From positions 17,672,001 through 17,736,000 of the forward strand of contig NC_085107.1 of assembly GCF_030269925.1 (NCBI RefSeq): 64,000 nucleotides of DNA, read 5' to 3'. The DNA is from Bombyx mori. Taxonomy: Eukaryota; Arthropoda; Insecta; Lepidoptera; Bombycidae. Shown one piece after another: positions 11,297-22,581 of this stretch; positions within the stretch are counted from its first letter, which is position 1; each line of letters starts with the position of its first letter. The position numbers and the translations under genes were made by a program. Under the pieces are notes generated by a model that was given only the letters and a program-made list of their open reading frames with translations, made no database searches and was not told the origin of the DNA.

Positions 11297-12073
11297 GCTG
11301 GGGAATCCATTTACGGATACCCGGTCCGGGGGGTAACGAACCGGGTTATGTCGGACTCCGGCGCCTCCTGAGAGGAAGAGGGGGACGAGAAGGTCCTCCA
11401 CCTCCCCGAATCCCTCGCAAGAGACTACGCCTTGAAAAAGGCGCGCGAAGCACTTGCCCCGCAGAACGACTACCGACTACACCCCATCGAGCTCCACCAC
11501 ACCGGCTACACCAGACCTACGGTACCGCAGTGTGCGCCGAAAGTCCGCCTTCGCCGGTACCCGTCCTGATGATAAGACGGGATTTCATCTCCGGGAAAAT
11601 CCCGAAGGACGTCATTTCGGGAGATACACCGTGAGCGGCGCACAGGAGCCACCTTGCACCGCCCCACCACCGGACCGACAGTCGAGTACCGGGCGCCCCC
11701 GCACCCGCCACCTGATAGTCCCTACGGGGGGTGAGCGGGAGCTTCACGCCCGCGCCGGCCATCCCGCCTTCTGCGCTGAGGTGCTGAAGAGGGATCCCAC
11801 TCCCTTTCACGCTCCTCAGCCTCACGGGACGCCATTACCAGGTCACAAAACCTGGCCATGGCCTCCCATGAGCCCTGATCCTCTAACATGCGGGCGACGA
11901 CAGCCCGCAGGGAGAGGTTTCTCCCCAGCACCGCGACGAGATCTCGCCGCGAGTGCTCCCAACGCGGGCACGTTTCGAGCGCGTGCTGCGCGTCATCGTC
12001 CGGGTGCCCGCACTGGTGGCAGCCCGGATGTGGCTCTCTCCTGCAGACCTTCCACAGGTACCTCCCGAAACAG
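11154..12073 (-). mobile_element. R1-clade non-LTR retrotransposon, 5'-truncated
   Basis: On the minus strand it begins within the end of ORF2 (12073), continues into a GC-rich 3' UTR, and ends in a 141-nt almost pure poly(A) tail, seen as poly-T at 11153-11293 with only three interruptions. It is flanked by perfect 17-bp duplications (ATACGAGCATACGGCCT). Two more copies of its 3' region are at 36299-36569 and 60590-61131. The intact long tail and perfect duplication suggest a young insertion. Confidence 0.85.
11722..12073 (-). pseudogene. R1-clade ORF2 C-terminal fragment
   Basis: The translated fragment contains the zinc-knuckle pattern CHQCGHPDDDAQHALETCP with W and R following, and then RDLVAVLGRNLSLRAVV. 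This Cys/His motif after the reverse-transcriptase domain is diagnostic for R1-clade (R1/TRAS/SART-like) elements; the catalytic domains are absent. The basic tail (RRRRDGRRGREAPAHPP) is also usual for the clade. The open frame upstream of 12073 is host LINE sequence, not part of this protein. Confidence 0.8.
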
Positions 12074-12106
12074 ATACGAGCATACGGCCTACCTGATGGT
12101 GAGTGG

Positions 12107-12315
12107 TTACCGTCGCCCATAGACTTCAGCAATGCCAGGGGCAGAGCCAAGCCGCTGCCTACCGCTCAATACTCTCCACAGACCTCGTTTGAAGAAGGAC
12201 ATGTCATAGCGCTCGGGAAACACCGTGGAGGGGAGCTCATTCCATAGCCGGATGGTACATGGTAAAGCACAGTCATTACAACGAGCGACACCCACTTGCC
12301 ACTGAGGGAAAAACA
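12107..12315 (-). pseudogene. CR1/Jockey-type reverse-transcriptase C-terminus
   Basis: The minus-strand frame reads CTIRLWNELPSTVFPERYDM and then FFKRGLWRVLSGRQR before a stop at 12107. The RLWN-LP-VFP-Y-FK pattern is the conserved C-terminal tail of CR1/Jockey/L2-group reverse transcriptases. Only about 65 residues remain. The same ending survives in shorter form at 55308-55462 and 63714-63850. Confidence 0.75.
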
Positions 12316-12622
12316 AAATCAACTAATTTTCATGAATAGTTGTTAATTCTCGTCGAATAGAAATTTTGAAGGTACGGGTTCTCCTACGTATCCCCGGAAA
12401 TCGTAATTCACATAGCTATAGCAAATCATAATCTTTGCACAACACTAAAACACAATCTAATTAAATTCATTAAGACCCTAAAACACAATCTAATGAAATT
12501 CATTAAAACCCATTAATTAAACATATCTCTGCTGTCGAACGACAAAGTCAACTGAAACATAGGAATGACAACAAATATAAATGACCAATGAACAGAATTT
12601 AAAGTAATAACTTTATTTAGCA

Positions 12623-12953
12623 CTAGCGACCCGCGCTAACTTCGCTTCGGAAACATTAAATTTTATTATTGATAGCTGAGTCCCGCGATTTTACCCGCGG
12701 TTATTGTCGTACCGCGGGTGACGCCGCGGGGCGAAACTAGTCTTAAAAAAATAGCCTAAGTTACTCCTTATATCATCAGCTACCTATCAGTGAAAGTCTC
12801 GTCAAAATCGATCCAACCGTTCCAGAGATTAGCCGGAACAGACAGACAGACAGACCGAAAAAAATTGTAAAAAATGTTATTTTGGTCTATGTACCGTATA
12901 TATATTTGACTCTCCATTACACTTGACACTCCAATTTTATTTATATGTATAGA
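12623..12953 (-). mobile_element. Non-autonomous Helitron family C
   Basis: On the plus strand it runs from CTAGCGACCCGCGC to TATAGA, between A and T. The 5' half in minus orientation has the GACAGACAGACAG-type repeat, and its plus-strand complement reads CCAACCGTTCCAGAGATTAG. GC-rich hairpin-forming sequence (CCGCGG motifs near 12690-12735) is internal. A second family member is at 59286-59591. Confidence 0.7.
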
Positions 12954-13162
12954 TTAGGGATAGCGGATAAAATCACCCTAATTTGATAAGCTTTGCAAGT
13001 TCAAACGCTTAGTGAATCACCCGTACGAGACTTAGAATCTATTCGATTCCTTTCCATACGGAAATGTGTTCGGTATTACTCATCTCCTTTGGTCTCTGCC
13101 AGTTCCTGTCAGTTAAAGTTAGCAGCGCCAGATCTTAATCGATAGCAACAAGATTAGGGAAA

Positions 13163-13320
13163 TCTATACTAATATATAAATCTACAGTGGTTTTTACGGA
13201 TGTTCCGTTATAACTACTGAACCATGCATCCGATTGACTTGAAACTTGGTATCCATGTAGAAAATATATGTACTTAATGGATAGGCTAATATTTATACGA
13301 GTGTTGGACTTCCTACACCT
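13163..13320 (+). mobile_element. Helitron family A, 3'-truncated
   Basis: It starts TCTATACTAATATATAAATC and follows the family A sequence through GAACCATGCATCCGATT and TTAATGGATAGGCTAAT. It stops at GTTGGACTTCCTACAC and lacks the 3' CTAG end. Confidence 0.7.
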
Positions 13321-16300
13321 GAATTGAGACTAAGGAAATAACATCATTTGTTTTGTATATTGTGTGAGCTATAAAAGTAGCACAGTCGATTGCAATCATC
13401 ATAATACATTAACATCGAACATCCGTCGGAGGCATGCTAAAGACTGTAAACTCGCATAAAACACTTTTGTTAAAAATGTCAATACAGCAAGTTATTATAG
13501 GAGTGACGCCCATTCCACGAGCCGCCGCGCCGCCCATTCCCCGACACCGCCGGTGTTATTACAAAAGCCATAAAACATTCCGACGCGCTCCCCGGCCAAT
13601 GACGAGTGTCAATTCAAAACGCAATACTAGAAACTCCAATATACTACGATTGTGTCCACCACGGAAAAAATCTCCCGCCTCCGAAGTGAAAATACCACTT
13701 GCAATAACGATTCCGAAATCCAATATAGCCGATTCCGATAGTCCTTTTGGCGAACGCGCGAAATAAACCGCGCAAACATTCCGAGAACTGACGGGGGGTC
13801 AGTTCTCGAACTCAACGAGACTTCAAATGCTTAACTTGATATTCATTGTTTTGTTTTATCTGTTTATTTTGACGGACAACAAAACAAAATAGACAAGGCA
13901 AGCGCCGCTTCATTTATGGCTTCTGCTGTTTTTATATTTTTAATGTTGGTTTACTTGTGTGGTGATAATCAGCGTCTATTCAAAAATACTGTATTTATTT
14001 TATTATTTATTAGACAATTCTGTCAATGTGCTTACCATTCGTAAGTATTCTTTCGTAAAATTAAAAAGTAGGTGTATTCTAATAGACTTTCTCATTTGAA
14101 CTCGGATATTCAAATCCATTATGATACCGTACATGTCCTGCAAACTAATTAACATTAAAAGCTCAAACAAAAAAAAGTACTCGTGAATTTTATATTACAC
14201 TGAAAGTCGAAAATAGCGTTTTACTTTGGACAATGATTAGAACAAAATCTTATTAAGAATTCCAGTGGTAAACCACGAGAGAGACTTTCTGTGTTGACAT
14301 TTTGATTGCCTAAATAATTTAGCTTTCCTATAGTCCGCACAAGCTCCCTGACACCGACATGTGGCTAAAGTTAATCAACGAATGAAGTTGAAACTGAAAC
14401 AAATATAAATGGCCGAATTGATAATTGCAAAAGGAAACAGCAGCCGATCGAAATAAATTGAATTATAAATCTTGTGTAGTGTAGTTGAAGTTGTATTTCA
14501 TTCAACATACATTATGAATAATAATATGTAATTGTCACATTTGTTATACTTTTTTCATCATCCATCATTGTATTGTATTGCAGTACTTAATCAAATCCAA
14601 GAAATGTTGAATTTTAATTACACACAATTTTGAAAATCATATTTGATTATTAAATTACATGGTTATTTTGTAGTAAGTAGGTGTGCCGCAAATGTTTATT
14701 ATAATATGATTATATATAGCAATAAATGTCTTTTGTACTCCTTACTGCAAAGAGTTCAGATGTGAAATTTTGTAAATACTCTGTTGACCCTAGAGGATTA
14801 AACTAATCATTATGGAAATGTCATCCGTCAAATACTAGCAACCTCCAAGCAACTATAAACAACTGAAGAGACTTAGATTAATGATGCGTCACCGTTGGTT
14901 GGAGCTCAACGGACACTGGTCATTAATCTAAGTTAAGAGATCAGTACTGCCAACCTGCCGAAGTTGGCTTTACCTTCAGTAATATAAAGGTCGTTATCCA
15001 CGACTTCCGGTGACCGACGGACTCTGAATGGACCTTTCCGTACACAATCGGATGTCCATCTATCGCGAAACGAACAGAAAACGACAAAGATCAATTAAAA
15101 TTGATCTGGCGTATATGTACAGTAAGGCGCACAAGTGTTATGTATGTTTAATTTTCGCTATTGCGATTTGGCAAATGTCAATGGAATATTCTGTAAACTA
15201 GTGTAAGCATTCGTTTCTTTCCTGAATTTTGTTTTGTTGAAATTTAATAATTAAATTTTTCTATTAGAATCAAAATCAAAAAAATTCAATCTAATAATTG
15301 ATCAATCGCAACATTTCAATAAACATTGACCACTACTACACATGGCTGCTCATTCGGGACACAATTCAATCCCGACTAAGCACATCTGCAGGCGACAGTA
15401 CAAACTAGGCGTGGAATTAAAAGCTAAACTTCGTTAGCGCACAGTTTTGTCGTGCGAGATCGGAAGAAACTACGTAGCCTTCTATCATTTCAATTTCAAA
15501 AACGGATCTAAGCCTGATTGGTCGCTGAGTTCTACGTGAAATACACGATTTACTATTATTAACAAGTTTCCGTTTTCAAACGACTCGTTCGGGAGTTAGC
15601 GCCTGCAACAATGTCGCGAGCATGCAATCTTCGAAATTAGAAAATCAAGTCTAATGATTTGAGGACGATTAAAAGAGGTTTATTTATTTGAAGGCTGATA
15701 CTGATTGTTATGAATATTGATAACTAAGTAAGTTACACCGTTAATTTATAATTTGTAATTGATATTTGTAATTGTAATAATTTGTAATTGATAATTAATA
15801 ATTTGATAAGTTTAAATTATCACGCTGCCTAAATGTACATTATTTCTTGACATCGTAATTTATTGGTTGCGAAAATAGTTATTGTATTGTGGATTATTTT
15901 TTCCTCATTCTGTAATCTTGATCTCTAGATCAGAACTGTAATAATATACATCGATAAAATGCAATAATGTACACCAATAACATCGGTTTTGTTACAAGAA
16001 TATAGAGCAATCGGTGCCAGCACAGTAATTAAAGTAACAGTTAGTTTGAACACTCGCAAAGTCTCACAGCGAAATTGCGCAGATGAATTTCATATTCAGT
16101 CATGTAAATATAACTTCATTTGGAAACGGCAAACTCCGGAGATATTATATTTCCAGACTAGGTCTCTCAAATGACCTGTATTTTTAAATGGGAACACTAA
16201 CAATATTCAGACCGTGTTATTTTTGCAAATAGTTAGTATTGATCGCGGTATGTTTTCTTACAATAAGTCGGGATGTTAGCGAAATATTTAAGCATAATAA

Positions 16301-17039
16301 CTCATAATTTATTATAAGTGAACAGAAATTGGATCTTTTAATTTACATTCGGATATTAATTCGTTTGTTTCACCATTGTGGACATTTATTTTATTCCATG
16401 TGTATTGACTTACTTTGTTGTCGCCCTAGACAGGCTAAGAATTGAATTCGAATTCCACATCGGGAAAACATTCCTGTGACTTGTATATTTGAAATTATAG
16501 AGGTGTGTAGCTCTTTCAGTCCCTGGTTCCCACAGTATAGAAAATCCTACCTTGAGGTCATTAGGGTGACTTTCCGATTATTGATTATATATTTATTCGT
16601 CTATTGTAGTCATCATTACACAATTTTTATTTTCAATTATATTTCCAACCGGTTGAGCGTGTACGTTCTACGTTATCTTGGTACATTTAACAGAGGTTAA
16701 TTATAAGATATGATCGCATTAAAGCAAAACTTGTGTTCACATTTTATTTTGCTATAATTATTTTACAAGATGCCCTAAGCTAATTTTACTTTTGAAATAT
16801 TCAAAATGCCTTTAGACTAAGTTTTTTATGTTTCTTCAATGAGGCAGCAACTTCCCTCCCTCTTCAGTTAGCAACAGTCTGCGAGAGGTCAGTGTAAGTG
16901 GCCAAGAGCGGTGAATTCTTCGTTCCGAAAACTGTTCCGGGTCTTATTATACATAGAACGTGAAATAACGTTACATTGAAAATGATTTTTAAATCGAACG
17001 CTTTCATATTACGTAGGAAAAGGGCGTAGTTACTGTAAC
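13321..17039. other. Unique sequence, largely AT-rich
   Basis: No shared repeat was seen apart from the hairpin at 14871-14933. A 110-residue ORF at 13434-13766 is arginine/proline-rich without a recognisable domain and is probably chance. The rest has no feature I can support. Confidence 0.4.
14871..14933. other. miRNA-precursor-like hairpin
   Basis: Perfect 14-bp arms, ACTTAGATTAATGA at 14871-14884 and its complement at 14920-14933, enclose a core that pairs again (GT with AC, CCGTTG with CAACGG) around a 9-nt loop at 14898-14906. The fold is nearly symmetrical and 63 nt long, the size of an insect pre-miRNA. Either strand could be expressed. A short palindromic MITE remnant is the alternative. 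Confidence 0.35.
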
Positions 17040-17256
17040 CTATACTAATATATAAATCTAAAGTGGCTTTTACGGATGTTCCGTTATAACTACTGAACCA
17101 TGCATCCGATTGACTTGAAACTTGGTATCCGTGTAGAAAATATATGTACTTAATGGATAGGCTAATATGTATATGAGTGTTGGACTCCCTAATAATAATG
17201 ACAATAAATAATAATGTTAATTTGAAATGCGTAGCGAAGCGGGCGAGTACGGCTAG
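17040..17256 (+). mobile_element. Non-autonomous Helitron family A, complete
   Basis: About 217 bp, from CTATACTAATATATAAATCT to GAGTACGGCTAG. It has the full family core (ACTGAACCATGCATCCGATT, TGGATAGGCTAATATGTATA) and the 3' segment GCGTAGCGAAGCGGGCGAGT. It is the best short reference copy of this family in the window. No ORF. Confidence 0.8.
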
Positions 17257-17490
17257 TATTCAATATTTTTAAAACCGTTATAAACTGTATTGGGTAACTT
17301 AATTTTGAAATAAGTACATTTGTGTCATGGGACGATCATTTCACGCAGTTTAAAAAAAAATAACGTTGTCATGTAACGAAAGATAACTGAACTAATTACG
17401 AACTTTTCACTTTATGGGGGCTCGATAAAACTATGGTATTGATCACGAAAAGGTAAGAATGGTAAGGCGACTCTTAGTGCCTTACTTTGT

Positions 17491-17729
17491 CTGGTGGTAG
17501 GAACTTTTGTAAGTCCGCACGGGTAGGTACCACCATACTGCCTATTTCTGCCGTGAAGCAGTAATGCGTTTCAGTTTGAAGGGTGGGGCAGCCGTTATGC
17601 TATAAAAACGGAGACCTTATAACTGTATCTCAAGGTGGCATTTAAGTTATAGATGTCTATGGGCTCCGGTAACCGCTTCAAACCAGGTGGGCTGTGAGCT
17701 TGTTCAGCCATATTAGCAATAAAAAAAAA
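17491..17729 (+). mobile_element. Bm1 SINE, short form
   Basis: It begins CTGGTGGTAGGAACTTTTGT and ends with AGCAATAAAAAAAAA. Internal landmarks GTGAAGCAGTAATGCGTTTC and GCTGTGAGCTTGTTCAGCC are present. It lacks the tRNA-like head. Confidence 0.9.
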
Positions 17730-18242
17730 CACGCAGCCGACTTAGGTTTTCAATTACGGAAAGAGAAATCCGTTAGTTTTGTAACATATTATGTAAACTA
17801 TTTAGTTTGCTATCTATAGGATTCTTAATACGAGAGCTGAAGAATTATTATATAACTTGATGTGCGAAACAAAAATGATTGTGTAAGGTCGTCGAAAGCA
17901 CATAAGCACATGCATTATAGAGTCAATATAGCGAGCCCAGCCCTGGGAATGTTCCGCTGAATAAATCATCAAGTACGGAGCGTTCTAATAAAATATGCAG
18001 TAGTTTTATGTAAGTCGAACGCCTTGGGTGGGCGGCGCTAAGTACTACCTATATTTTATTTAATATAGTTACTCTATTCTGCCTTGTTACTAAACAAACT
18101 TAACTTATATTACAACTAAAGTATCTGCTTTTTCGATAATTTTAGTCTTTTTGACTGTATTTTTCCATACACTAACAGTTGATTCTTTGCTAATTTATAC
18201 ACAATTTTCTATGATACAATAAAAAAATTAAAAAACAGTAAA

Positions 18243-18517
18243 TCTATAATGTATATCAAAATGAATTGCTGTTCGTTAAAAACTCGAGAACGGCTGGACC
18301 GATTTGGCTAATTTTGGTCTTGAATTATATTTGTGTTAGTCCAGAGGTTTAAAAGGTAGATAAATATGAAAATGCTCGGAATTAAATAAAAATAACAATT
18401 TTGTTTTTTCCTTGGATGTGTCCCCCGTCGGACGGATTCCTTTTGTTTGTTTTAAGTTTATTTTATACAAAAGTTTAGGTCTTTTATTTATCGATTGACG
18501 CACTACGAAGTCTGCCG
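18243..18517 (+). mobile_element. Helitron family B, 3'-truncated
   Basis: It starts TCTATAATGTATATCAAAAT and carries CTCGAGAACGGCTGGACCGA and CCCCCGTCGGACGGATTCC. It ends at CGAAGTCTGCCG, just before where GGTCAGCTAG would stand. Its left flank 18174-18242 matches the left flank of the 359-642 copy. Confidence 0.7.
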
Positions 18518-19235
18518 TTATATAAATAAAAATTATGTGTTAAATCATGAACATTAACAAATAAAATAATAGTAACAAAGCCTGACGCTATTGACGTATT
18601 TATGATGAGGTTTGTTTAGGCGTAGGCGTCGGTACCATTAGCAGAACAATGGTTGGCTCCTGCATGTTATTCTTAGTTAGTTCTTGTATATTGTTGTGTA
18701 TAGTGCCCAGATAAATGTTAATGAGTGGGACAAATGCCGACGAACTTTATAATAAGCCCCGCGTACACTTAACCTGCTCACGAAATATGTGCAAATGTAT
18801 TTTTAATGCGTGCCATAGAGGTTGTTTCATCAAGGACTGTTTGCGTGGAAGAAAAGCTGTTTGTCTTGTGTTGTTTGCTCTTTAATATTCTGATGAATTG
18901 TTTCGGAATTTCGGTCCAAGTTTATAATGAGATTACGTGCGGAATTTTGGGCGACGACATCTTTGCGTAGTTCGAGTCTAGTGTTCGTTAATTTATATTC
19001 ACGAGTATTTAATTGCAAAATTGAAAAGTAAACGTGAATCTTTCCTTTCTCATTTTACGTCCGCTTTTAAAGCTTAGATTAGCACAGCTCTATGACTAAT
19101 CATTTAATCCATATATATATGATGAACGTAATCCACAACAGCAAAGATCCGTGACCCGTATTTTACAGATTAGTGTAAAAAAATAATTAAATCGAATTAT
19201 TTCATATAACAATTGATAGATTTATAGAACACTAT

Positions 19236-19447
19236 CCGTACTCGCCCAATTCGCTGGGCATTTAAAATTAACATTATTATTTATTGTCATTATTATTAGG
19301 GAGTCCAACATTTATATAAATATTAGCATATCCATTAAGTACATGTATTTTCTACATGGATACCAAGTTTCAAGTCAATTGGATTCATGGTTTAGTAACT
19401 ATAACAGAATATCCGTAAAAAGCACTGTAGATTTATATTTTAGTATA
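19236..19447 (-). mobile_element. Helitron family A, 3' end eroded
   Basis: This is a reverse-oriented family A copy: plus strand CCGTACTCGCCCAATTCGCT, then GGATACCAAGTTTCAAGTCA, ending near TTTTAGTATA. The terminal CTAG has been lost. Confidence 0.7.
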
Positions 19448-19527
19448 AACAATACATTGGATTGGATTGTGTAAGTTCTAATGTCACGCAAGCCAATCCC
19501 AGTATTAAATCGCAGCAACAATACGGT

Positions 19528-19691
19528 GTGCTTAGTGTGAGTTTTTTAACGTTCTCGATAACGTAAAAGTTAACTTAAATTTGTATGAAGTTCGAACGTT
19601 TACCTACGCTTACCGCTAGGGGCGCTGTTTCAATTGCATGCAAATTTAACTTTTACGCTATCGAGAACGTTAAAAAACTCGCACCAAGCAC
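19528..19691. mobile_element. MITE-like element with 46-bp terminal inverted repeats
   Basis: The left arm (19528-19573) starts GTGCTTAGTGTGAGTTTTTT and contains AACGTTCTCGATAACGTAAA. The right arm (19646-19691) is its complement with about three mismatches. The 72-bp centre has no ORF. Direct repeats at the ends are unclear, so the superfamily is open. Confidence 0.65.
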
Positions 19692-19960
19692 ATAGACGGG
19701 TTGTTTTGACGGACGACCCGGACGAGTGACCGACGAACTCAGCTCAATCTGGATAACGGGGGTCGCGTGTCGTCGAGAGCATTATCTTAAGAGAAAGCCC
19801 GCCGCTTGGACCGTTACTAGCTGTTCGTTAATTTTGCATGAGGCACGAGTCGTGCGCGCTGCGGGAGCGAGACGACCGAGCGAGAGGGACGTCATCCTGG
19901 ATCTACATTTAAAGCGCATTGTAAGCAAACGCATTATTAATGTATAAGTTTTAGTTGTCG
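19692..19960. other. GC-rich single-copy block beside the MITE
   Basis: CpG-containing, repeat-free sequence in an AT-rich neighbourhood (GGACGACCCGGACGAGTGAC, GCGGGAGCGAGACGACCGAG). An ORF of 73 residues crosses it (19726-19947) without a recognisable domain. A promoter, enhancer or untranslated exon is possible; nothing proves it. Confidence 0.3.
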
Positions 19961-20148
19961 GAGAACGATGGCGCGCCCAACGTCGGGCTCTCTCTTATTC
20001 ATGTAACATGTATACGGCATTCATATTTGATTCCTTTTAATTCTGGACGCCTTCCATCTCGGCGCGTTTTAACGTCGCCGAAATAACTTTGCTTTGCATT
20101 TTTAAAACGATCACTTATTAGAGCTTAGCTTGTTTAAAAAAAGTCGGT

Positions 20149-20297
20149 TGTCTGTAAAGTATGTTTACTGACGATAGTTGAACGTGACAACGTCATAAGA
20201 AAATACGCCTCAGAGCTAGGTAACGCCGCATGAGTCATGTTTTTTCGTGCGTGCAGCCGACTCCATCGAATTATAAGACGTTGTCATGTCAAAAACA
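20149..20297. mobile_element. Small inverted-repeat element (MITE-like)
   Basis: TGACAACGTCATAAGA (about 20186-20202) and its near complement AAGACGTTGTCATGTCA (about 20275-20294) face each other across a GC-richer core (GCCTCAGAGCTAGGTAACGC). It has one copy in the window and no ORF. Confidence 0.4.
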
Positions 20298-21233
20298 AAA
20301 AAAAAAAACAACGCTCTATATTTAAAAACTCCAAGCTAAGAGTTTTTTTTTTCTATTATGGAAAAATAAATCATATATAAGACATAAGCAATAAGATCGA
20401 AACACGAATACCGTATGTGTTTTCGTTAACAAATAGGCCAACAAAGGAATCGAATTAAATTGCAATCCAGCTAACAAGCACATGCGTTTATTGTGGATTA
20501 TGGAAGGTTTGTCCGGAAGGACCTATGAGACCACACATGTAATCGCATTACCGCATCACTTCGGTCCGTGATACTATCATAGCTTGACATCTACGGGAAT
20601 CTGTTTAATCCCCTAGTAATAAAATAATAATACAACAATAAGTCAATATAAAAAAATATATCATTTTATAAAATCGGTTCACAATTGAGAGACAAATAGG
20701 CAAAAATATATATATACGAACGTACAGCTTCCCTATTTTTTGAAGTCAGTTAGAAACGAAATGGAAATACATAAAACAAAACCGAATCAGAATTGAATAT
20801 TCAACCAACTGGCCAACATACGCACACACTAACATATAACCAAACACGCTTACTACTTTTGGTAACTTCTGGCAGTTTTTCAATACAGTACTTTTTTTAA
20901 TAATACATGAAACAAAACGTGTCGCCACGTTTGCTTCAAAAGCACAAATTCATGTTTATAACTCTCGATCCGAAGGTAGTTACAGAGTAACCAAATTGAA
21001 CTTCAAAAACATCATGTTCCATTGCGTGGCCAGTAAACGGAGGGGTGCCCTCGAGCCCTCGATCTGACAGATTATAGATCAAATTACGGTCCCTTAAATG
21101 GTCTGGGTCGATAAATTGATGTGCATTTTAGTGCAAGAGCCCGGACCGACGTAAGGTGTTTTTTTTCTACTTCTTTCACTATCCGTTTAGCAGTACCTAC
21201 GATTAGTAATCAGACATAAAAATACTAGTGTGA
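20298..21233. other. AT-rich unique sequence
   Basis: No repeat match and no credible gene was found. Short ORFs here are unremarkable. Confidence 0.4.
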
Positions 21234-21383
21234 TTTTTTTTTTCTATGCCTTGAGAGGCTATTTCAGCTTCGCCCTAACGTGTAGGTGAGCTCACGGGGC
21301 TCAAATTGTGAGAATTGCTAACACTGGCCTTAGCAAAGGCAGTGCTTCGCTGAACTTACTACCGGATTGGAATCATACCTTTA
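21234..21383 (-). mobile_element. Retroposon SL-1, 5'-truncated
   Basis: Poly-T at the left is followed by CTATGCCTTGAGAGGCTATT, TAACGTGTAGGTGAGCTCAC and CTACCGGATTGGAATC. It shares these with 30032-30300. It stops before the double stem-loop, so only the 3' portion of the family is present. Confidence 0.55.
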
Positions 21384-22215
21384 CCCCGTAGTTAAATGGG
21401 ACATTAAGTTATATAAAATTCAGATTGACGAATTTAATAATATCTTGTGTTAGGGCGTAACTGAGACTTCAAACTCGTGTCTAAAAATCGAAATGTGCAA
21501 TTAAAGATTGTCAGCTGAAAATTAAATACGATGTAAAGAAATAAAAGACAACTGTTGTCTTCATATATGTACCTATATAGATTACATATTTCAATGACAA
21601 TAACTTTCTGTTGCAATACGTCTGGAAGCAACCTAGTACACAAATGCAGGCGTAATCTCAGCTGCTGAAAATTTAATCTTATAGGTACAATTTCCTGAGT
21701 CCTAAATGTTTATCTGGCGTATAATTATTTATTGCCAGCCATATGTATGTCTAAAACTATTCTATTTTTACTGTTCGATCTCGCGTTTAATATTTTAATT
21801 AAGAGAAAAGTATGTGAAATTTCAGAATAATGGATATGAAAATAATAGACATCAGACTAAAGCACGAAAATAGTTTTGTGTCGCTAAAATGCATCAGAGA
21901 TATATCTGATAACTCTATGTGTGAAAATATTTGGAAAAGCATTACATTACGTTGTAGAATTTCGGTGTTTCTGCCTTCAAATTTTCTGTCGTCTATTGGT
22001 GTGTATCATAGCTGTAAATAAGACTATTTTTATACTATATCCGATGTTTATTATACTTCAAAAAATTTCGTGTTCGTGGCGACACTTCGATTTAATGCCA
22101 AAGCCCACCAATGGATGTTACAATAGTACAGTGGTATGGGTACGATTACCGCGGCAAATAATAAATATATAATAATAAATAATGACCGCTACGCACGTTT
22201 TTTTTTATTATTTAT

Positions 22216-22581
22216 AAGCTATTTGCTTAGCTTTTATCGCGGGCTTTGAGCGTGGCGACCGAATCAAGAAATTCCGTAACGAGAATACAACCTAACACCG
22301 CCTACCATGTAGCTAGCGTTCAACACATTCACACGTTGCGCTTTGTAGTGTTTGTAAATAAGCGCGCGGCCTGATATCGCACTGCATGCGCATCATGAAA
22401 GGTCTGCCCATCTCTCTCTCGCGCGGTCTAGCTTATGAGTGTGAAGGGGAAAGTTAATGTTTTGCTTTTGTTAATGTTTATAAATATAGCGTGGTCTAAT
22501 TTTATTATTAAATTATTATTGTCTAATTATAATTGCATAAGTTGATAAAAAATGCTATGCATTGCCGCGAGTGTCACACGT
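22216..22581. repeat. Unclassified ~380-bp repeat, copy 1
   Basis: It begins around TAGCTTTTATCGCGGGCTTT, includes CCTACCATGTAGCTAGCGTT, TTCACACGTTGCGC and GATAAAAAATGCTATGC, and ends at GAGTGTCACACGTG. The second copy is at 25950-26350. Both are followed immediately by a reverse-oriented Bm1. CTATTGCATAGC-like palindromes lie near both ends, hinting at a DNA transposon derivative. Confidence 0.6.

Larger units (their letters stand above)
11115..12315 (-). mobile_element. CR1/Jockey-type LINE 3' end, split by an R1-clade LINE
   Basis: Two parts belong together: 11115-11153 (TTATTGCCCTTGTAGGC, the 3' terminus in reverse) and 12091-12315. They are separated by an R1-clade LINE with a 17-bp target duplication at 11137-11153 and 12074-12090. 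The right part encodes a reverse-transcriptase C-terminus. Strongly 5'-truncated. Confidence 0.8.

Noticed and set aside
11092..11401. Open frames of poly-lysine or poly-phenylalanine
   Set aside because: They are translations of the 141-nt poly(A) tail of the R1-clade LINE.
11454..12247. ORFs up to 222 residues on the plus strand
   Set aside because: They run antisense through GC-rich LINE sequence whose real frame is on the minus strand and has a recognisable zinc knuckle.
13434..13766. 110-residue ORF
   Set aside because: Arg/Pro-rich, with no domain, no splice context and no sign of purifying selection visible; compatible with chance.
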